DNA from: Sipunculus nudus
Lineage: Eukaryota; Annelida; Sipuncula; Golfingiida; Sipunculidae
NCBI GenBank assembly: GCA_026874595.1
Contig: CM049306.1
Location: forward strand, 33,992,019-34,056,018
Reading direction: 5' to 3'
DNA: 64,000 nt
The translations under genes were made by a program, and so were the position numbers. This document shows positions 11,421 to 39,595 of this stretch, piece by piece (position 1 is the first letter of the stretch; each line of letters begins with the position of its first letter). The notes under the pieces are model-generated. The model ran no database searches. It saw nothing but the letters and a program-made list of their open reading frames with translations, and was not told where the DNA came from.

Positions 11421-11425
<5 letters not shown>

Positions 11426-11461
<36 letters not shown>
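11426..11461. repeat. (CT)n microsatellite
   Basis: Uninterrupted CT dinucleotides, followed 100 bases later by an AT tract (11562-11582). Confidence 0.95.
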
Positions 11462-11462
<1 letters not shown>

Positions 11463-12984
11463 TTTGAATCTGTATATATAAATATATGTGTGTGTATGTA
11501 AATATTTTTAAATTTATACTCATATTGTTGGAACGTGGCACGATCAAATTTACACACACTATATATATATATATATATATATAATACATATATATAATAG
11601 AGGTTAATTATTCAATATAATAGTAATATATTGAAATGTCTAGTAATATATAGTAATAATAGTATAAACTTCCATCATGCCAATAAACCTATTCACATAG
11701 CCGAACCAATGATATAATCTCCCTTCTAATACGGGTAACAGCCGCCCAGTCAGATATGTCTGTTTAATCAACCGGGCGGATGCGTGTGTGCAGCTGTACG
11801 TAGTGGACAGCTATGTACATTGTCATACGAATGAAAATCCATGTCGAGTATTTGACAAGTAGAAAAAACTCGTAAAGCTTTTACGCGTACCAGGTCTTGA
11901 GGTTTATTTTAGTCACTGTTAAACCATATGAATAAATAAACAGTTCGCGCTTATGGTATTGTAAATAATCCTGGCTTTTAACATGTGTCATTATTGACTG
12001 CCACGGGCAAGGTCTATTAATATACACTCTTGATTACAGTGTAACTTGGGTGCGCCTCACAAAGTAAACACTTGGAAAAGTCACTTTCTCTTATACATAA
12101 TTTAAAAAAGCTACCATATTACGGGATTTTACTGAGTTGTTTAACTGCATTTAGTCATAGCTGTACGTATAATGTCAGAATGTAAAACACAGTCTTGGGC
12201 ATATAACTATGTGTTATAAAAACGTCCAAACGGCACTAAATTGGACAGTCCCGTTTCCAATAGGCTAGTTTCATTCTGTTCCTTCTTTACCAAATAGACC
12301 TTTTCCACGAGCATGAGCACTGCACGTAAGGTTAAGTAAACCTTTTCCATGTGCGTTTGTTGTGTGATGGAGGATTTCATCCAGATCCCAGACTTTGTCC
12401 TGATTTGATTGGCAGGTACACATGTGACATCATGGACTGAATTTTATCAACAACTCAGATCTAGTAATGCATGTTGTTTTTATTCTCTGCTGAACATTTG
12501 TGACTGACAGAGGCAGAAATATAGTGCTTTTACTGAGATCTAGAATTTTTAGTTACAGGGGATTTCCCAGTGTGTGACGTCACTGCCGAGTTGACAGTGC
12601 TCATAGATGTGCCAATAGTTTTTGAATAAATCACACAACCTCATGTTTTAAGTGGAAAAAAAGATAAAAAAATGTTTTCCTCCAGGAATTGGGCTTATTT
12701 TATGTAAAATCTACATTAATATTTTTTTCATAGGCAAATATGTTATATGATAATATAATGAGATTTGGAATACATTTGCTTGACCGTAACGGGCGTCTGC
12801 TGTGTTCGGGTAGAGGGAATCACCATGACGATTTTTGTTTAAAAAATTTCACACAAGCCAGATCCTTCGGAGTGAACCTATCATTTTACGATAAGATACA
12901 AGTTTTAATTTTTATCATTTGAAATATAACAAATTATGATTTTTTGTCAGTATTACGGATCCGAACACTTAGGGTCAGTTTTCA

Positions 12985-13000
12985 CCGACAGGTGGCGCTC
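12985..13000 (+). promoter_or_regulatory. CTCF-like motif
   Basis: CCGACAGGTGGCGCTC matches the AGGTGGCGC core exactly. It is about 860 bases upstream of the candidate EF-hand gene promoter. Confidence 0.35.
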
Positions 13001-13784
13001 AGAGATGGAAAATGTCAATCGCATTGCAGTCTACCTACAAATCATCGGAACAAGTCATTAAATAAACACTCATACACGGGGAAAAAAATGAAAATTTAAA
13101 CCCGCTGTTTTAGTGAATTTGATTTTTTTGTTTCTTATTTTTGCTGGAATTGATTTATAACCTCATGGTGTCAACAGAGGCGGGTTGAAATGAAATGTTG
13201 TTGCATTAATCTAAAATTTTATCACGGTGAGATATATACCTGAAAGGTTATTTAGGATAATATGACGAATGGGAATTATCTGCTTGACGGAATTATCTCA
13301 AAATTTGAAACTGATGTGGTTTCCCTTTAAAAGTTAGCTTACATTGTCCCCCCTCCCACCACATACAAAATAAGAGGGACATGGCCCCTTTCGGGACAAG
13401 GCTCGTGACTTACGGTATACTGGCTATATATACACTGAAAGAAAAAGAAACAAAAATACCAAGCCCAATCCCTCTGTTGTCGATGTGTTAACATGTTGCT
13501 GTTGGTACCTTGAACTTACACTGGAGTGTAGTCATTTGTCCTCACGGCTAACATCTCGAACCGTGTTAAGGTTGTGTACGCAATCTGATCCAATCAAGCT
13601 TAAAAACAGGCTTATGTGGCTTGTATAATCTGTACAATATTACAATTGCGTGCAGAACGAGTTTAATGTCAATTTTCTACGCCCGTGATTCCATCAAAAA
13701 GACTGCAATGATGCGAATAGCGCGAACAATGAATATTTTATCGACCAAAGATACGGGGACTCGAAACTATTTGAGTTGCTGAAA

Positions 13785-13866
13785 CCAATGGGATAGATTT
13801 CTGGTTGCCATGACAGCGCGAGCAGTGCTGGGGCCTTGGTAATCAACAAGCTCGTGGCTTCAGTTC
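13785..13866 (+). promoter_or_regulatory. Candidate promoter of the EF-hand gene
   Basis: A CCAAT box (13785-13789) lies about 75 bases before an initiator-like TCAGTTC (13860-13866). There is no TATA box. The region is locally richer in CG than its surroundings and sits just before a strong splice donor. This is an inference from motif order. Confidence 0.35.
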
Positions 13867-13893
13867 AGCGCTGTCCTCCATGTCTACAGCAAG
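13862..13893 (+). other. Candidate noncoding first exon of the EF-hand gene
   Basis: A strong donor CAGCAAG/GTAAGC at 13893/13894 could join to the acceptor at 24145, just ahead of the coding start. If so, an ATG at 13880 gives a five-codon upstream reading frame that ends across the splice junction. The exact start is unknown, and other upstream exons are possible. Confidence 0.4.
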
Positions 13894-16699
13894 GTAAGCT
13901 GGTTTCTTTCAACCTTTGCGACTTAAATAACTCTTGCGTGCCAGAAATTACCTCCCTTTAAGCATAGGAAGTCTTATTGTGTCTCCCGACTGTGAATTGT
14001 TAAAACATACCTAATTAGTGGTTTTATTTTAAAGAAGGTAAACACTAAATCTTAAGTAAGTCATAATGACAATCAAATTGATTCTTTCAGATGCAAATAT
14101 GGCGAATAACTACACAGTAATTAATGTTTTCTTTTTGTCCTGTCAATAGCAGGAACGGCGAGACTATAATATCTAGTAATACTTTTAACTGTATTTAATG
14201 AAACTTTTAACCGATTTCATGATCTGAGCGAAACAAAGTTAAAAGTCATGGTACTCTTTTTAAAGATGTTCCTAAATTTTACATATTTACTTATGTCGAA
14301 AATCTGTGACAAATATGATAAACATATCATGTATAACATACATACAGTGCATTAAAATGATTGACTGTGTTGGTTTTTATTTCTTTTATATTGTGTTTAT
14401 TTGTATATAGGGGCGATTTGTACAGCTTTCATTCTGTTTTTTCACTAAGCCGTGTAAAATTTTCGCTTGAAACACATTAGAATGTGGACATAAACATAGA
14501 TAAACATACTTAAACCTTATAAATATACATTAATGACCATTATGAGTATAACAGGGAACCATCATACGGGCACAGCAATATATCTGTCTACAAAGGACAG
14601 AACACAAAGTATGTCCATCAACTTTCAATGAAGTTAAAATAAAATGAATAAAAGCAAAGGAGGTAAGGTAAAAAAAACATTAAATTTAAATAAGACTTAA
14701 AAGATGCGAATAAGCATATTTCTGGAATATCCTATTGTTATGTATTCAATAACAATGGATTAGTGTTTCTAAACTTGACTACAAGAGGTCCACACAAAGA
14801 TTTGCCAATAATAATCGTTAATAGTTAATAGGATTTCTTCCTGAATTCCAAAGTAAACACCGCCTCATTAGATAAAACATTTTATTGATTCGATATAGTT
14901 AGGAAGTTTAAACAGTCAACCTGAAAAATTCAACAATGGAAAGTGATTTAAGTAGAAAGCACTGAGAGTACGCATACCTCCGACAAAATTCTGGGTCACA
15001 ACATCTGGATTTGTACCCGATTTCCGATTATAATGAGGTGTACTACTATACAATTCAAGCCTAATGGCATATCTGTCACGGTTGCTAACAACTGCATGAC
15101 ACGTCAGCTCTGCCTGCCAGGAGAAAAACGGCTCTGTTTTGGTGATTCTACGCGGATTGCAAGGACATCTGGTGGCAAATCAGAGTTTTTGCAAATGACA
15201 ACAGTTTACGTTACTTCATATATTCTTACCAACAACAGTAAGAAACGTTTTAACTTCTCACATCAACCACCTTCGGTTACATGTTTCTTGTTTCAACACG
15301 TAGCATGTTTACTAAAATCTTGTACATAAACAAGGTCATACCTCTATCACAGAGATTATAAAAATCTACTTAGCATGATTTACCTACATGATTTACAGAC
15401 AATAAACGAGGCATTACATAATTTCACAAATAAGTCAGATGAATAGCTAGCTTTAAGGATAGTGGTTTTATTAATGTGTGTAGGTGTCCGCTCTGTGCCA
15501 CTCTTGTTTAATATAGAGTCGATTCATTGATTGATGGTACCTCGCCACTGACGGATGCTAAGAGTGCTATGTAGTGTTTGTTCCATTAAGGGTGTCCATT
15601 GAAATTTGGCAATTATTCTCCGCCAACTTAAAATTATCACATAGTTTGATACAAAGGTGGAGGGAAAAACCAAAAACGAGAACCAACTTTTATATTTTAC
15701 AATATTCTGGATTCGTCTGGGTCTTCTGACCAGGTGCATGGCAGTTCCGTTGCAGCCCAACTTTTATAGTTACATTAAAAATATTTACGGCATAAGACAG
15801 CCAATCAGCCGTAGAGTTTTATAAACATTTGACCAATAACATTTCTCAATGAAATTTAGTGGGTGTGAAGAATAGAAAGCTTTCCCTGGTCTTAATTCTT
15901 TTCTTATCAATGTTCACATACAATAAGGTTTTGGGCAGTACATTCAATATTGTAATAAATGTGAAGGAGTGCTATGTCAAATTAGAAGTACGTACATAAC
16001 AGGCATTCCTCATAACTACATGAAACAACTGCATAAATACTTCAAAATTTAGACCGCCAAGAGCTCTCGAAATATCTTTTTCAGTATTAGTTTGGAGCTA
16101 ATGCTTAACCAGGGCAGGGGCCAGTCTTGACGTCAAAAGTTGCCAAAACGAAATCGTGAACCGTCTTAACAACCAGAGGGCAGATGGAACGTGGTGAGCA
16201 ACTTGAAAGGTTTCTTAAATTATAAATTCCCTACACCTGTCGTTTATCGTTTAGGAAGTCCTGGATATTCAGAGTCAATTTCCAATCCTAACCAATGCTG
16301 ACACTTTAGTTCGAAGGCCAGTTGTGACCAGACACCCCAAATAAATAAACAATGAATACTAGCAAAGCAACGAGTCAAACTGTCATCAGCAACTGATGAA
16401 TATATGATGTGATGGGTCTCCTTTTAGGAGGAAATTCCATAACAAGGATATTTTATGGCACGGTCCTTGCATTACCTACATGATAGCAAATATCTATTTC
16501 TAAACTTTTCATGTCTTTCTTGAAACTTGAGGCGTCAGATGCCATCTTTTTTTTTAATTTTACAGCCCCTGACAAGTAAACAACTACATTATTAACTATT
16601 TTCGGGTAGCTGCTAAGGGTATAAAACCGCATTTTGTTCCAACTTAAGGTGACTCTTTGATTTTTGCGAATGTTGTATTTGGCCTTGCTTTGATCCTTT

Positions 16700-17118
16700 G
16701 TTTATCAGTAGCCCATCAGAATGGCGGTATATGTATAGTTATATTTAGAAGTTCTCTTTACGTATGATGATAATCGTATAGTTATACATTTGGCAGTTCC
16801 ATATCAGTTTTGTCATAGCCGTAAGGTTATGTTTATTAGTATCTTATCAGTATGATTGTAATTTTGGGTAATATATGATAATTCCCAGTCAGTATTGTTA
16901 TAACTGCAGGGATATATTTGGCAGTTGCTTGTCAGCAGGATGATTATTGTATAGAGTTATATCTGACAGTTCTCAGTAAAATTTCATGATAATTGAATAG
17001 AGTTGATAATAATGGGCAGTTCAGCGCTGATATAATTATATTTGGAAGTTCTTTGTCAGTATGATAATTACTGCATTAGTTATATGTGGTAGTTTCCTAT
17101 TAGTATGGTGTTATATGG
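16700..17118 (+). repeat. Degenerate tandem array, ~44-bp unit, about 10 units
   Basis: The strings TATAGTTATATTTGGCAGTTC and TTATCAGTATGATGATAATT alternate with divergence across about 420 bp. The unit is close to 44 bp, with a shorter one near 17030. Examples of the first string are near 16733, 16780, 16906, 16950, 17035 and 17080. Confidence 0.75.
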
Positions 17119-17288
17119 AAAAAAAATCCCTATCAGCGTCTTTATAGTTGAAAGCTCAGCTGTATGAAAAGAAAGTTTCTTTCATGTTACATTCTTAAAA
17201 ACTGTCCCTAAATAAGCAGTTATATCATTTCTATCTTGAGCCTACACATTTACATTATATTATTAAAACGAAGTAATATTCTTTGCTG

Positions 17289-17292
<4 letters not shown>

Positions 17293-17344
<52 letters not shown>
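17293..17344. repeat. (AT)n microsatellite
   Basis: Uninterrupted AT dinucleotides. Similar tracts lie at 27320-27376, 33340-33389, 34248-34291, 37173-37275, 45147-45179, 50380-50430, 60778-60821 and 62204-62262. Confidence 0.95.
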
Positions 17345-17346
<2 letters not shown>

Positions 17347-17774
17347 TATCATGCTCCGTCCGAAGGAATTGATGCAATATGATAACTTAATAATAATATA
17401 TTCAACGTGATACGTGATATTTATATAGCAAATATGTCACAACCAACATGTAAAATCAATCAGTCAGTTTACAAATTGTCTGGTTAGCTTAGGCAATTTA
17501 TAAAACTCGCTATTTATTTCAGACATATTAAAATTGAGCAGTCAGTTTATTTAAAAGATTGTGTGAATCAATATATATATTCCTGTATCCTATTTATATT
17601 AAACAGACGTTTTCAAATTTTGTTACTTGCATTTTTTGTGTAAAATTTGTTTGTGTCTTCTCTGTATTGACATATGGATATAGAACGTTATAACTAAAGC
17701 ATGTAGTTAAATATGGCTTGAAGCACACCTTCTGTAATGGATATATAAGGCAAGATAATAATACATGTGTCATG

Positions 17775-17932
17775 CAGTTAAACCTCGCCTAACGACAACC
17801 TCAAAATGAAGACCACCATTTTCACGGTCCACATTTTTTTTATATCAGAAACTTCTTAGATGACCACCTAAATGAAATGCAACCACCTTATCGATGTCCC
17901 AATGGCGGTCATAATTTCGAGATTCTATTGTA
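17775..17932 (+). mobile_element. Pogo/Tigger-like MITE, copy 1
   Basis: Starts CAGTTAAACCTCGCCTAACG and ends GAGATTCTATTGTA, forming imperfect terminal inverted repeats. The inside carries GACCACC-type repeats. The same layout is found at 24262-24420. Length is about 160 bp with no coding capacity. Pogo-family terminal repeats in animals commonly read CAGTNAAACCTCG, which is the basis for the name. Confidence 0.6.
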
Positions 17933-18587
17933 TTTACATTTTGACTCTTTATTTGCATATAAAAATGTTGTCAAATCATATGAGACTCTTAGTCGTCTCT
18001 GACCCCTCCCCCCCGCCCCTACCTTTACTTTCTTTACAACCCTATTAGAAATTCTAAGCCATGAATACCACCTCATATTAATATATCGCTGTAATAAATA
18101 ATTGTACATATTACAAAGAGTTAATTGAAATGCTTCCACTACTCAGTGACATATTTATGCTCCTGAGTCCAAATACAACATGAACTTTCTATGAACCGTA
18201 TGCCTTCGGGAACATAAACATAAAAGACTCCATTTATTTCTTGCTGCGAGGCTCGACAAAACAGTATGCCGTTAATTAATAATGAACTGACGCAGCGTAC
18301 CATATTTTATAATATTTATGTGCATTAGCGAGACCTTCGTAGCTTGTGCTCTGCTACGGCTTGCTAAGTAATTAGAATCCACTCAGGTTTTGGTATTTAT
18401 CTTTTGAAAACGGTTGATTATTGGTAAATTATATTAGTTTACAAATACCGTCACTTAATAGAAGTCCATGCAATAACCGTTAACGTATTCCAGTGAAGTA
18501 AAGAAGATATTTGTCTTGATTTATGATTTATATAGCCATTCAGATATTCGATTTTATGCTTTCATCAGGAGGGTATATGCGTTAATT

Positions 18588-18815
18588 TCCGTGTGTGGGT
18601 CCGGCTTATGATCTACATCCAGGAAGGACTTCCAGGAATATTCACAAATGTGCAGTCACATATGCCCGATTGAATATCGGAATATGGGCCGAATACGTGA
18701 AAACAAACAGTACTTGGGGAACATATGCATCAATGAATCTTGTCTATTTGCGAACAAGTAAATCAAAACATGGGTTTTGGAGTATCCCACATGGTGATGA
18801 ATGCCCATTTCTAGT
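18588..18815 (+). repeat. TG-rich dispersed repeat, copy 2 (lacks the TG head)
   Basis: Shares CAGGAATATTCACAAATGTG, ATATGGGCCGAATACGTGAA and GGGTTTTGGAGTATCCCACA with copies 1 and 3, in the same order and on the same strand. Confidence 0.65.
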
Positions 18816-19789
18816 TCCTAATAGTCTTTACATTGTAAACCAGTGTAAAAGATATATGTGTGTCTATATGTTTTAATTTAAGACGCCCTCAAAAACCCAC
18901 ATTAAAGGCAAATGAAGGAGTTCAATTTGTTATGATTTTTTTTTTAATGAGTTATTTTATTTTTTCTTTCTTTAAAATCTATTACCCCAGCTTAAGACTT
19001 CGAAAGTAACAGCATGTATTTCTGATACATACATGTATCTGTTGGTAGTTATTTCTTTGTAAATATACATTGAGTGGCAATGTGTCGGAATTTCAGTTTC
19101 GGAAATACATTATCTGAAGATACATATCGCGACGTTTCGCTCACGATACGATAAACGGTACGACACATTTAAAGTATATTGCTAGTTAGATTCATAGCAA
19201 ATGATCTTGCTTGTTCATATATAAAAAAAAATCCCATTTTCCATAATTTCTTCCAATTAATATTTTTTTAATCAGTTAATGCCTTTTTGTTAGAAACACA
19301 TAAGACATTATGTCCCTTTTGTCTCAGACAAACGGCGTTTCATCTTGCCATGTCAACGTGACATACAAGCCTTTTTAAAATAAACTAAAAGGGACCTGTG
19401 AGTCATGATAAAAACATAATAAAACTACCATTCGAAAGGTCGGATCAAAATATTTGCCGAGTTGTAGTATTTGACATGAGAGGTTTGTATGGCCGTGTTT
19501 TTTATTCGAAAAATAAAGAAAAAAATTTGGTACACAAATCTTGTGGTGGTTACCCTGGAGGCGAGAACTGACGTTTGAAATAGTTTTACTGCTTTTAAGC
19601 ATCTTAACTACTCTATATGGCCACAAGAAAATTCATTAAATGTCTGATATCATAGTCAATTTTTTTTAACGTATTAATATGAGGACATCTCATGAACATG
19701 ATACTAACATGACCCTTGTCTTTCTAAAGACATGGAGCACTTTTCTCTACAGGGATGTATCAAAGAAGTAGGGAGTAATTGCCTCCGCC

Positions 19790-20128
19790 AGATGGGGTTT
19801 GTGTTTATCCACGTTCGTGTGTTTGCCTGTGTGTTTAAATGTTTGTACACAATTAACATAACTAACGCAGTCATGGCCGGAATCTCAGAAAATATTCAGG
19901 CTATTTTCGGAATGACCCAATGCAGAATAAATTAGTTATTTATGTGAATACGGCTCATGGTCCGGTTTAAGGAACGTCATCAGGGAATACTTACAAGTGT
20001 ACAGTAACATACGCACCAAGTAAGCAGGGATTATTAGCCGAAGAAGTGAATGCAAAAACGATTTTGGGGGCATTCCACAACCCCCCCCCCCCCATCCACA
20101 CACACACATGGCGGATGCTTGCATTCCA
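19790..20128 (+). repeat. TG-rich dispersed repeat, copy 3
   Basis: Carries the TG-rich head (GTGTGTTTGCCTGTGTG), GGCTCATGGTCCGG, GGGAATACTTACAAGTGTAC, GAAGAAGTGAATGCAAAAAC, GGGGGCATTCCACA and a poly-C tract (20080-20093), then ends in GGCGGATGCTTGCATTCC. It is the most complete match to copy 1. Confidence 0.65.
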
Positions 20129-23100
20129 TAAATTGCAGATTTCTAGTTTTCGTATTTTTTCAAACATGGCCTAATAAAGGGTTGCCTTTGGTACGATATC
20201 ATTACCATGCTCTTTTCTTTAAAAAAAGCGCGATATGTTTTTTTTTCGGACATCTGGCCACAGATAAAATATATTATATAATATAGAAGCTACCTGCTGA
20301 AATTCACAATTGACATCTCCTGCCTAAACAAGATAAAGACTTAAAGCCTATCCCTATCGTGGTACCACTCAATTTGCCTTGTGTCATGAAAATTGCAAAA
20401 ACAATAAAAGTAGAATTTATTGTGCACTGTTTTTTTCCCTTAGACCCATCCAAAACGTGCATTGCAGAATAGGATTTTATTTGACTACAATTGATGCTCA
20501 ATTTCATAACACCATATGGCTCATTGTTAAATTCCAAATAGGTTAAAACAATGCATGTTTTGGAGCTATACAACCATATTCTACTTGTAAATGACAGATC
20601 GTGCTCATTTTGTTTCATGAACCTAACATTGCAAAGCACTTATTCTGGCAGGCAAGGCTGGCCCCATCCCAGGACAACCCTTTTAGCTGTGGCATATGGG
20701 ACTTGCCTTTGAAGACCACAAACATCAAGTGGGTTGAAATGTAGTCCTGTAACACTAGAGTAGCCCTGTAGTAGTTTTGAGCCCTGAGGTGATTTTTCAA
20801 TACTGACGCTTATTGATATATCTAATATTCATGTACTGAATGGTAATATTCAGACGCTTGTGTAGAGTGGGAACATTTAGCAACACTGTAGAAGCGTGAA
20901 ATTTCGACCACCTTTTTTACTTTTCGTGCGTGTTTACTTGTGTGTTTATATATATTTTCTTTAATAAAATGATAAAAGTATATACTTTCACCAGGTTTTA
21001 TTTATTTAAAAGCTCCAGATTTGTCTTTAGTTTTTCGTCACGCATTTGTTGTCAACTAAGACATTGTGCTGAAATGAGCAGATTCCTATTTTCACCTTGA
21101 TCAATTGAGAACATTGTCAGGGCTTGTATGACCTAACCCACGTAGCCTCAAATGTACATAAATCTCAGACTAGAAGTTTGGGATATGTTGTAAAAAACTG
21201 ATAATCAAACAGACGTAAGGACATACAAAAGTGAAGAGTACGTACCGTATGTCCAAAATCGATGTATGGATGTAAAGAGAATTAACACAAACCAAAATAA
21301 TTGAAGTATTATTAAATTCTCGATCAGAACTGAGCGGTTAATGCATGTAAACAATATATCTGTTGGTCAAATCTCGCACGATTTGCTGTCAAACGAGAAG
21401 GCGTGGGATTTCACGGGAGTGCTTATAACTCGGTCGAATTCTATGTTACCGACGTCTAGTTCTTCGACATAAGTAGCATGTAATTAGTGACGGATATATG
21501 CATATATTTCAGGCTCGGTTACTTTCAATAAGAGAGACGTCAGTTCTAGCCGATTCTATTGCCCCTTTTTCTGCCATATATAAATTGGCGGACAGGCCTG
21601 AATAACTTGATCTTGGAAGTTTTGTTTTCTGCTTGAATTCCGACAAGCACTCGATTTCTGGTCATTTAGTAATCTTGTGACCAATACTGTTACTCTGGAA
21701 CTGCTTGACAGATATAAAATATATTAAAAGTACTTTTCAGGATATATTATATGAGTTCCAAAAACTGGCGCATAATTTATATAATAAAAAAAGATTATAT
21801 ATATTAAGTTTAAATCTTTATCTTAGGCCACGTAAGAGGTGAAACCATTCCATTTCCAATACATGTAGTTGTACACATATGTTTTAAACATATTTCATAA
21901 TTTGTTCTCTTATTAGACCTAATGAGAAGCATGGGAAAGTGAACACCTCAACAAAGAACCATCTTTGGGGGGGGCAGCCTGAAGCCTTAAATTATTAAAG
22001 CATTCTGTGTCTTAAACAGGTTAATGGATTAAATATAAAATGAATATAAAATGAAATGCATGAAATGAATTAAGTTTTTAATAAAGATGATATCCACCAG
22101 AATTGAAAAAATCTACAGGTTTTGTATGCCAAAACATACTTTTACTCTAAAACGGGTATTAAACTACTGGTTGGGACGGGGGGATGGCCCTGAAAATACA
22201 ATACTTCTCGTGCGATCAGATTAAAACACCATTGAAACCCCTTACAAAAAGTTGATGTGCACTACATTATATATAATTAAGTATGATATATAAGCTGGTA
22301 CAGCCCAGGATAGAATGTAATATATAGGCTGTATATAAGAGATACACTAACTTATGCAGCTGGTAAAAAATAACCAATGCAGTTGCATGGCCAGGGTAAT
22401 CTATTATATATAAAGTGGTGTCTGCAAGACAGAGTCCGATCCGTCGCCGACTTATTGTGTCCCTTCTCTCGGTGGCTTAAGGTGGACTGGATTGGTGCTA
22501 TTGGTAAGATCGATGTGTTCTGAACATAAAGGATGTAGGTATATTGATGAGGGGTTTCAGGTGCAAAGCTTGGTATCATACCAGGACTTGAATCAAAATT
22601 GATCGATAAACAGCCGTAGCCGCTACTGCCCTTAACAAAAGAGGGCCTGGTTGCTACCAAGTCGGCAGGGACCATGGCCCCAACGAGAAGTCAGACAAGA
22701 CAAACCTGTATTGACCAGTAATGTTATGTGTAGGCTTCCCGATAGGGTAACACCCACGGCAAGTACGCTAGAACCTCTTAACCGAGTCAGGTTTCTTAAA
22801 CATACTTACCTGAGACGAACCGTCCGAAGCTTCACGGTATTTACACAGTTACCTGCAAATCTTGGTAGGACAACTTTTTATTACCTCGATTTTGCTACAT
22901 TATAATATATAAATGTTATTTAAATACATGGAAGGGTTACTTAGAATAGTTTTATATTTGGGGTTCCTCCTGGCAAATTTAATTATTAGCCTGATGATAT
23001 ATTTCAAATTAGCCAGAGTGAATTTTTTTAGCCAAGTATAGTAATATGTTTGGAAATATCATAAATCTTCAGGCTAGTCAATATAAAGGGCAAGAAAATT

Positions 23101-24209
23101 TTATACACAAGAAAAAAAAAACGGCGTTGAGTATACGAAGAAATCAGTTAAACATGATTCCATCAAATCGGAAATACTGATTTCAATATTATTAAGTATG
23201 GCATTAACTGCAAACCAATTATTGACAAAGTAAAGCGCATACCCCTGCCAAGCAAAATTAATCCTACTAGATCCAAATCGCCGATTAGACCGGATCTGCG
23301 TCTTCATTTATTCTGTCATTCCCTTGACACGTCCCTACAAAAAAAGTGGAAGTCGACTCTAACAACAAACTTACAACCAAATAGACAAAAACTAAGAAAA
23401 CATAGCTCCTATGGTAAAGGTAATAATGAGAGTCTACGAATGCGTTAGAGAATTCATAAAGGGGTTCGTGCTTTCATGCAGGAGTTTAACTTAGTGAAAT
23501 AAAATAAAGAATATACCTGTAATGCTCTTGGACAAAGGAATCGTACAGAACATATCGAAAGAGGGTTCTCCTTGGGGAACAGTGTATTCATTTACTTAGA
23601 AAATATACCGAAATCTTCGTGCACTGGCTGATGAACATAACGCTTTATAATAAAAAATGGCTGAATCAATTAAGAACAAGAGAGCAGTCAGATAAGACAT
23701 GTACCATCCAGTGAGGAACAGAGATGTTTTTAATTAAAACAAATGTATGACACATCCAACCTATTATTGTCCATTTCTCTTCAGGCTGTTCTTAAAAATA
23801 TCGACACATTGATTCCAAGTTAAAGTTCATCCTTGTGGTTTGACTGATAACCCAACTTTCTCACAAAAATGTATTCCAAAATGATAAATATTGTTTACTT
23901 ACAAAAAAATCAGGCAATAAGATGCGATTAAACGCGTTTTTTAAACGTTTCACTTTGCAAGCCTTACATTGGGCTTCGATACAGTTTGTGAATATGGGAC
24001 CTCCTTTGTCCTATTGATACCGGAAAAGCTGACGATACCGGTACGATATCTGACTCTGTATCGTGAGTTATGCACTGGTGAATCGTCACAACTCTAGCAG
24101 ACATGCAAATACATGTTCATGAAAGTATTTTTTGTTTTCTTCCAGGTAAGCGGAAGAGTGGGGACGGTATGAAGTATGTAATGAAGGAGTAGCTACAATT
24201 AGATAAACC

Positions 24210-39595
<15,386 letters not shown>

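Larger units (their letters stand above)
6048..13784. other. Intergenic, AT-rich, between retroelement and EF-hand gene
   Basis: No coding sequence can be supported here; open frames are short and low in complexity. It contains a T/A-rich TTATTATT tract (6533-6600), two facing CTCF-like motifs (7827 and 7891), an AAT/ATT hairpin (8497-8574), the first copy of a TG-rich dispersed repeat (about 9280-9670), a CT tract (11426-11461), an AT tract (11562-11582) and another CTCF-like motif (12984). Confidence 0.6.
13894..24145 (+). other. Putative intron 1 (5' UTR intron) of the EF-hand gene, repeat-filled
   Basis: Runs from GT at 13894 to AG at 24144-24145 (CTTCCAG). I see no coding exon in it. 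It holds a degenerate ~44-bp tandem array (16700-17118), an AT tract (17293-17344), a pogo-like MITE (17775-17932), two copies of the TG-rich dispersed repeat and a CG-richer block with a TATA-like motif (22350-22870). Confidence 0.4.

Noticed and set aside
22352-22675. 107-residue minus-strand frame as a coding exon
   Set aside because: Includes TATA-rich low-complexity translation and no known domain; more likely part of a repeat.
22802-22830. U1 snRNA gene or pseudogene
   Set aside because: Only the first 11 bases match U1; the following sequence does not.
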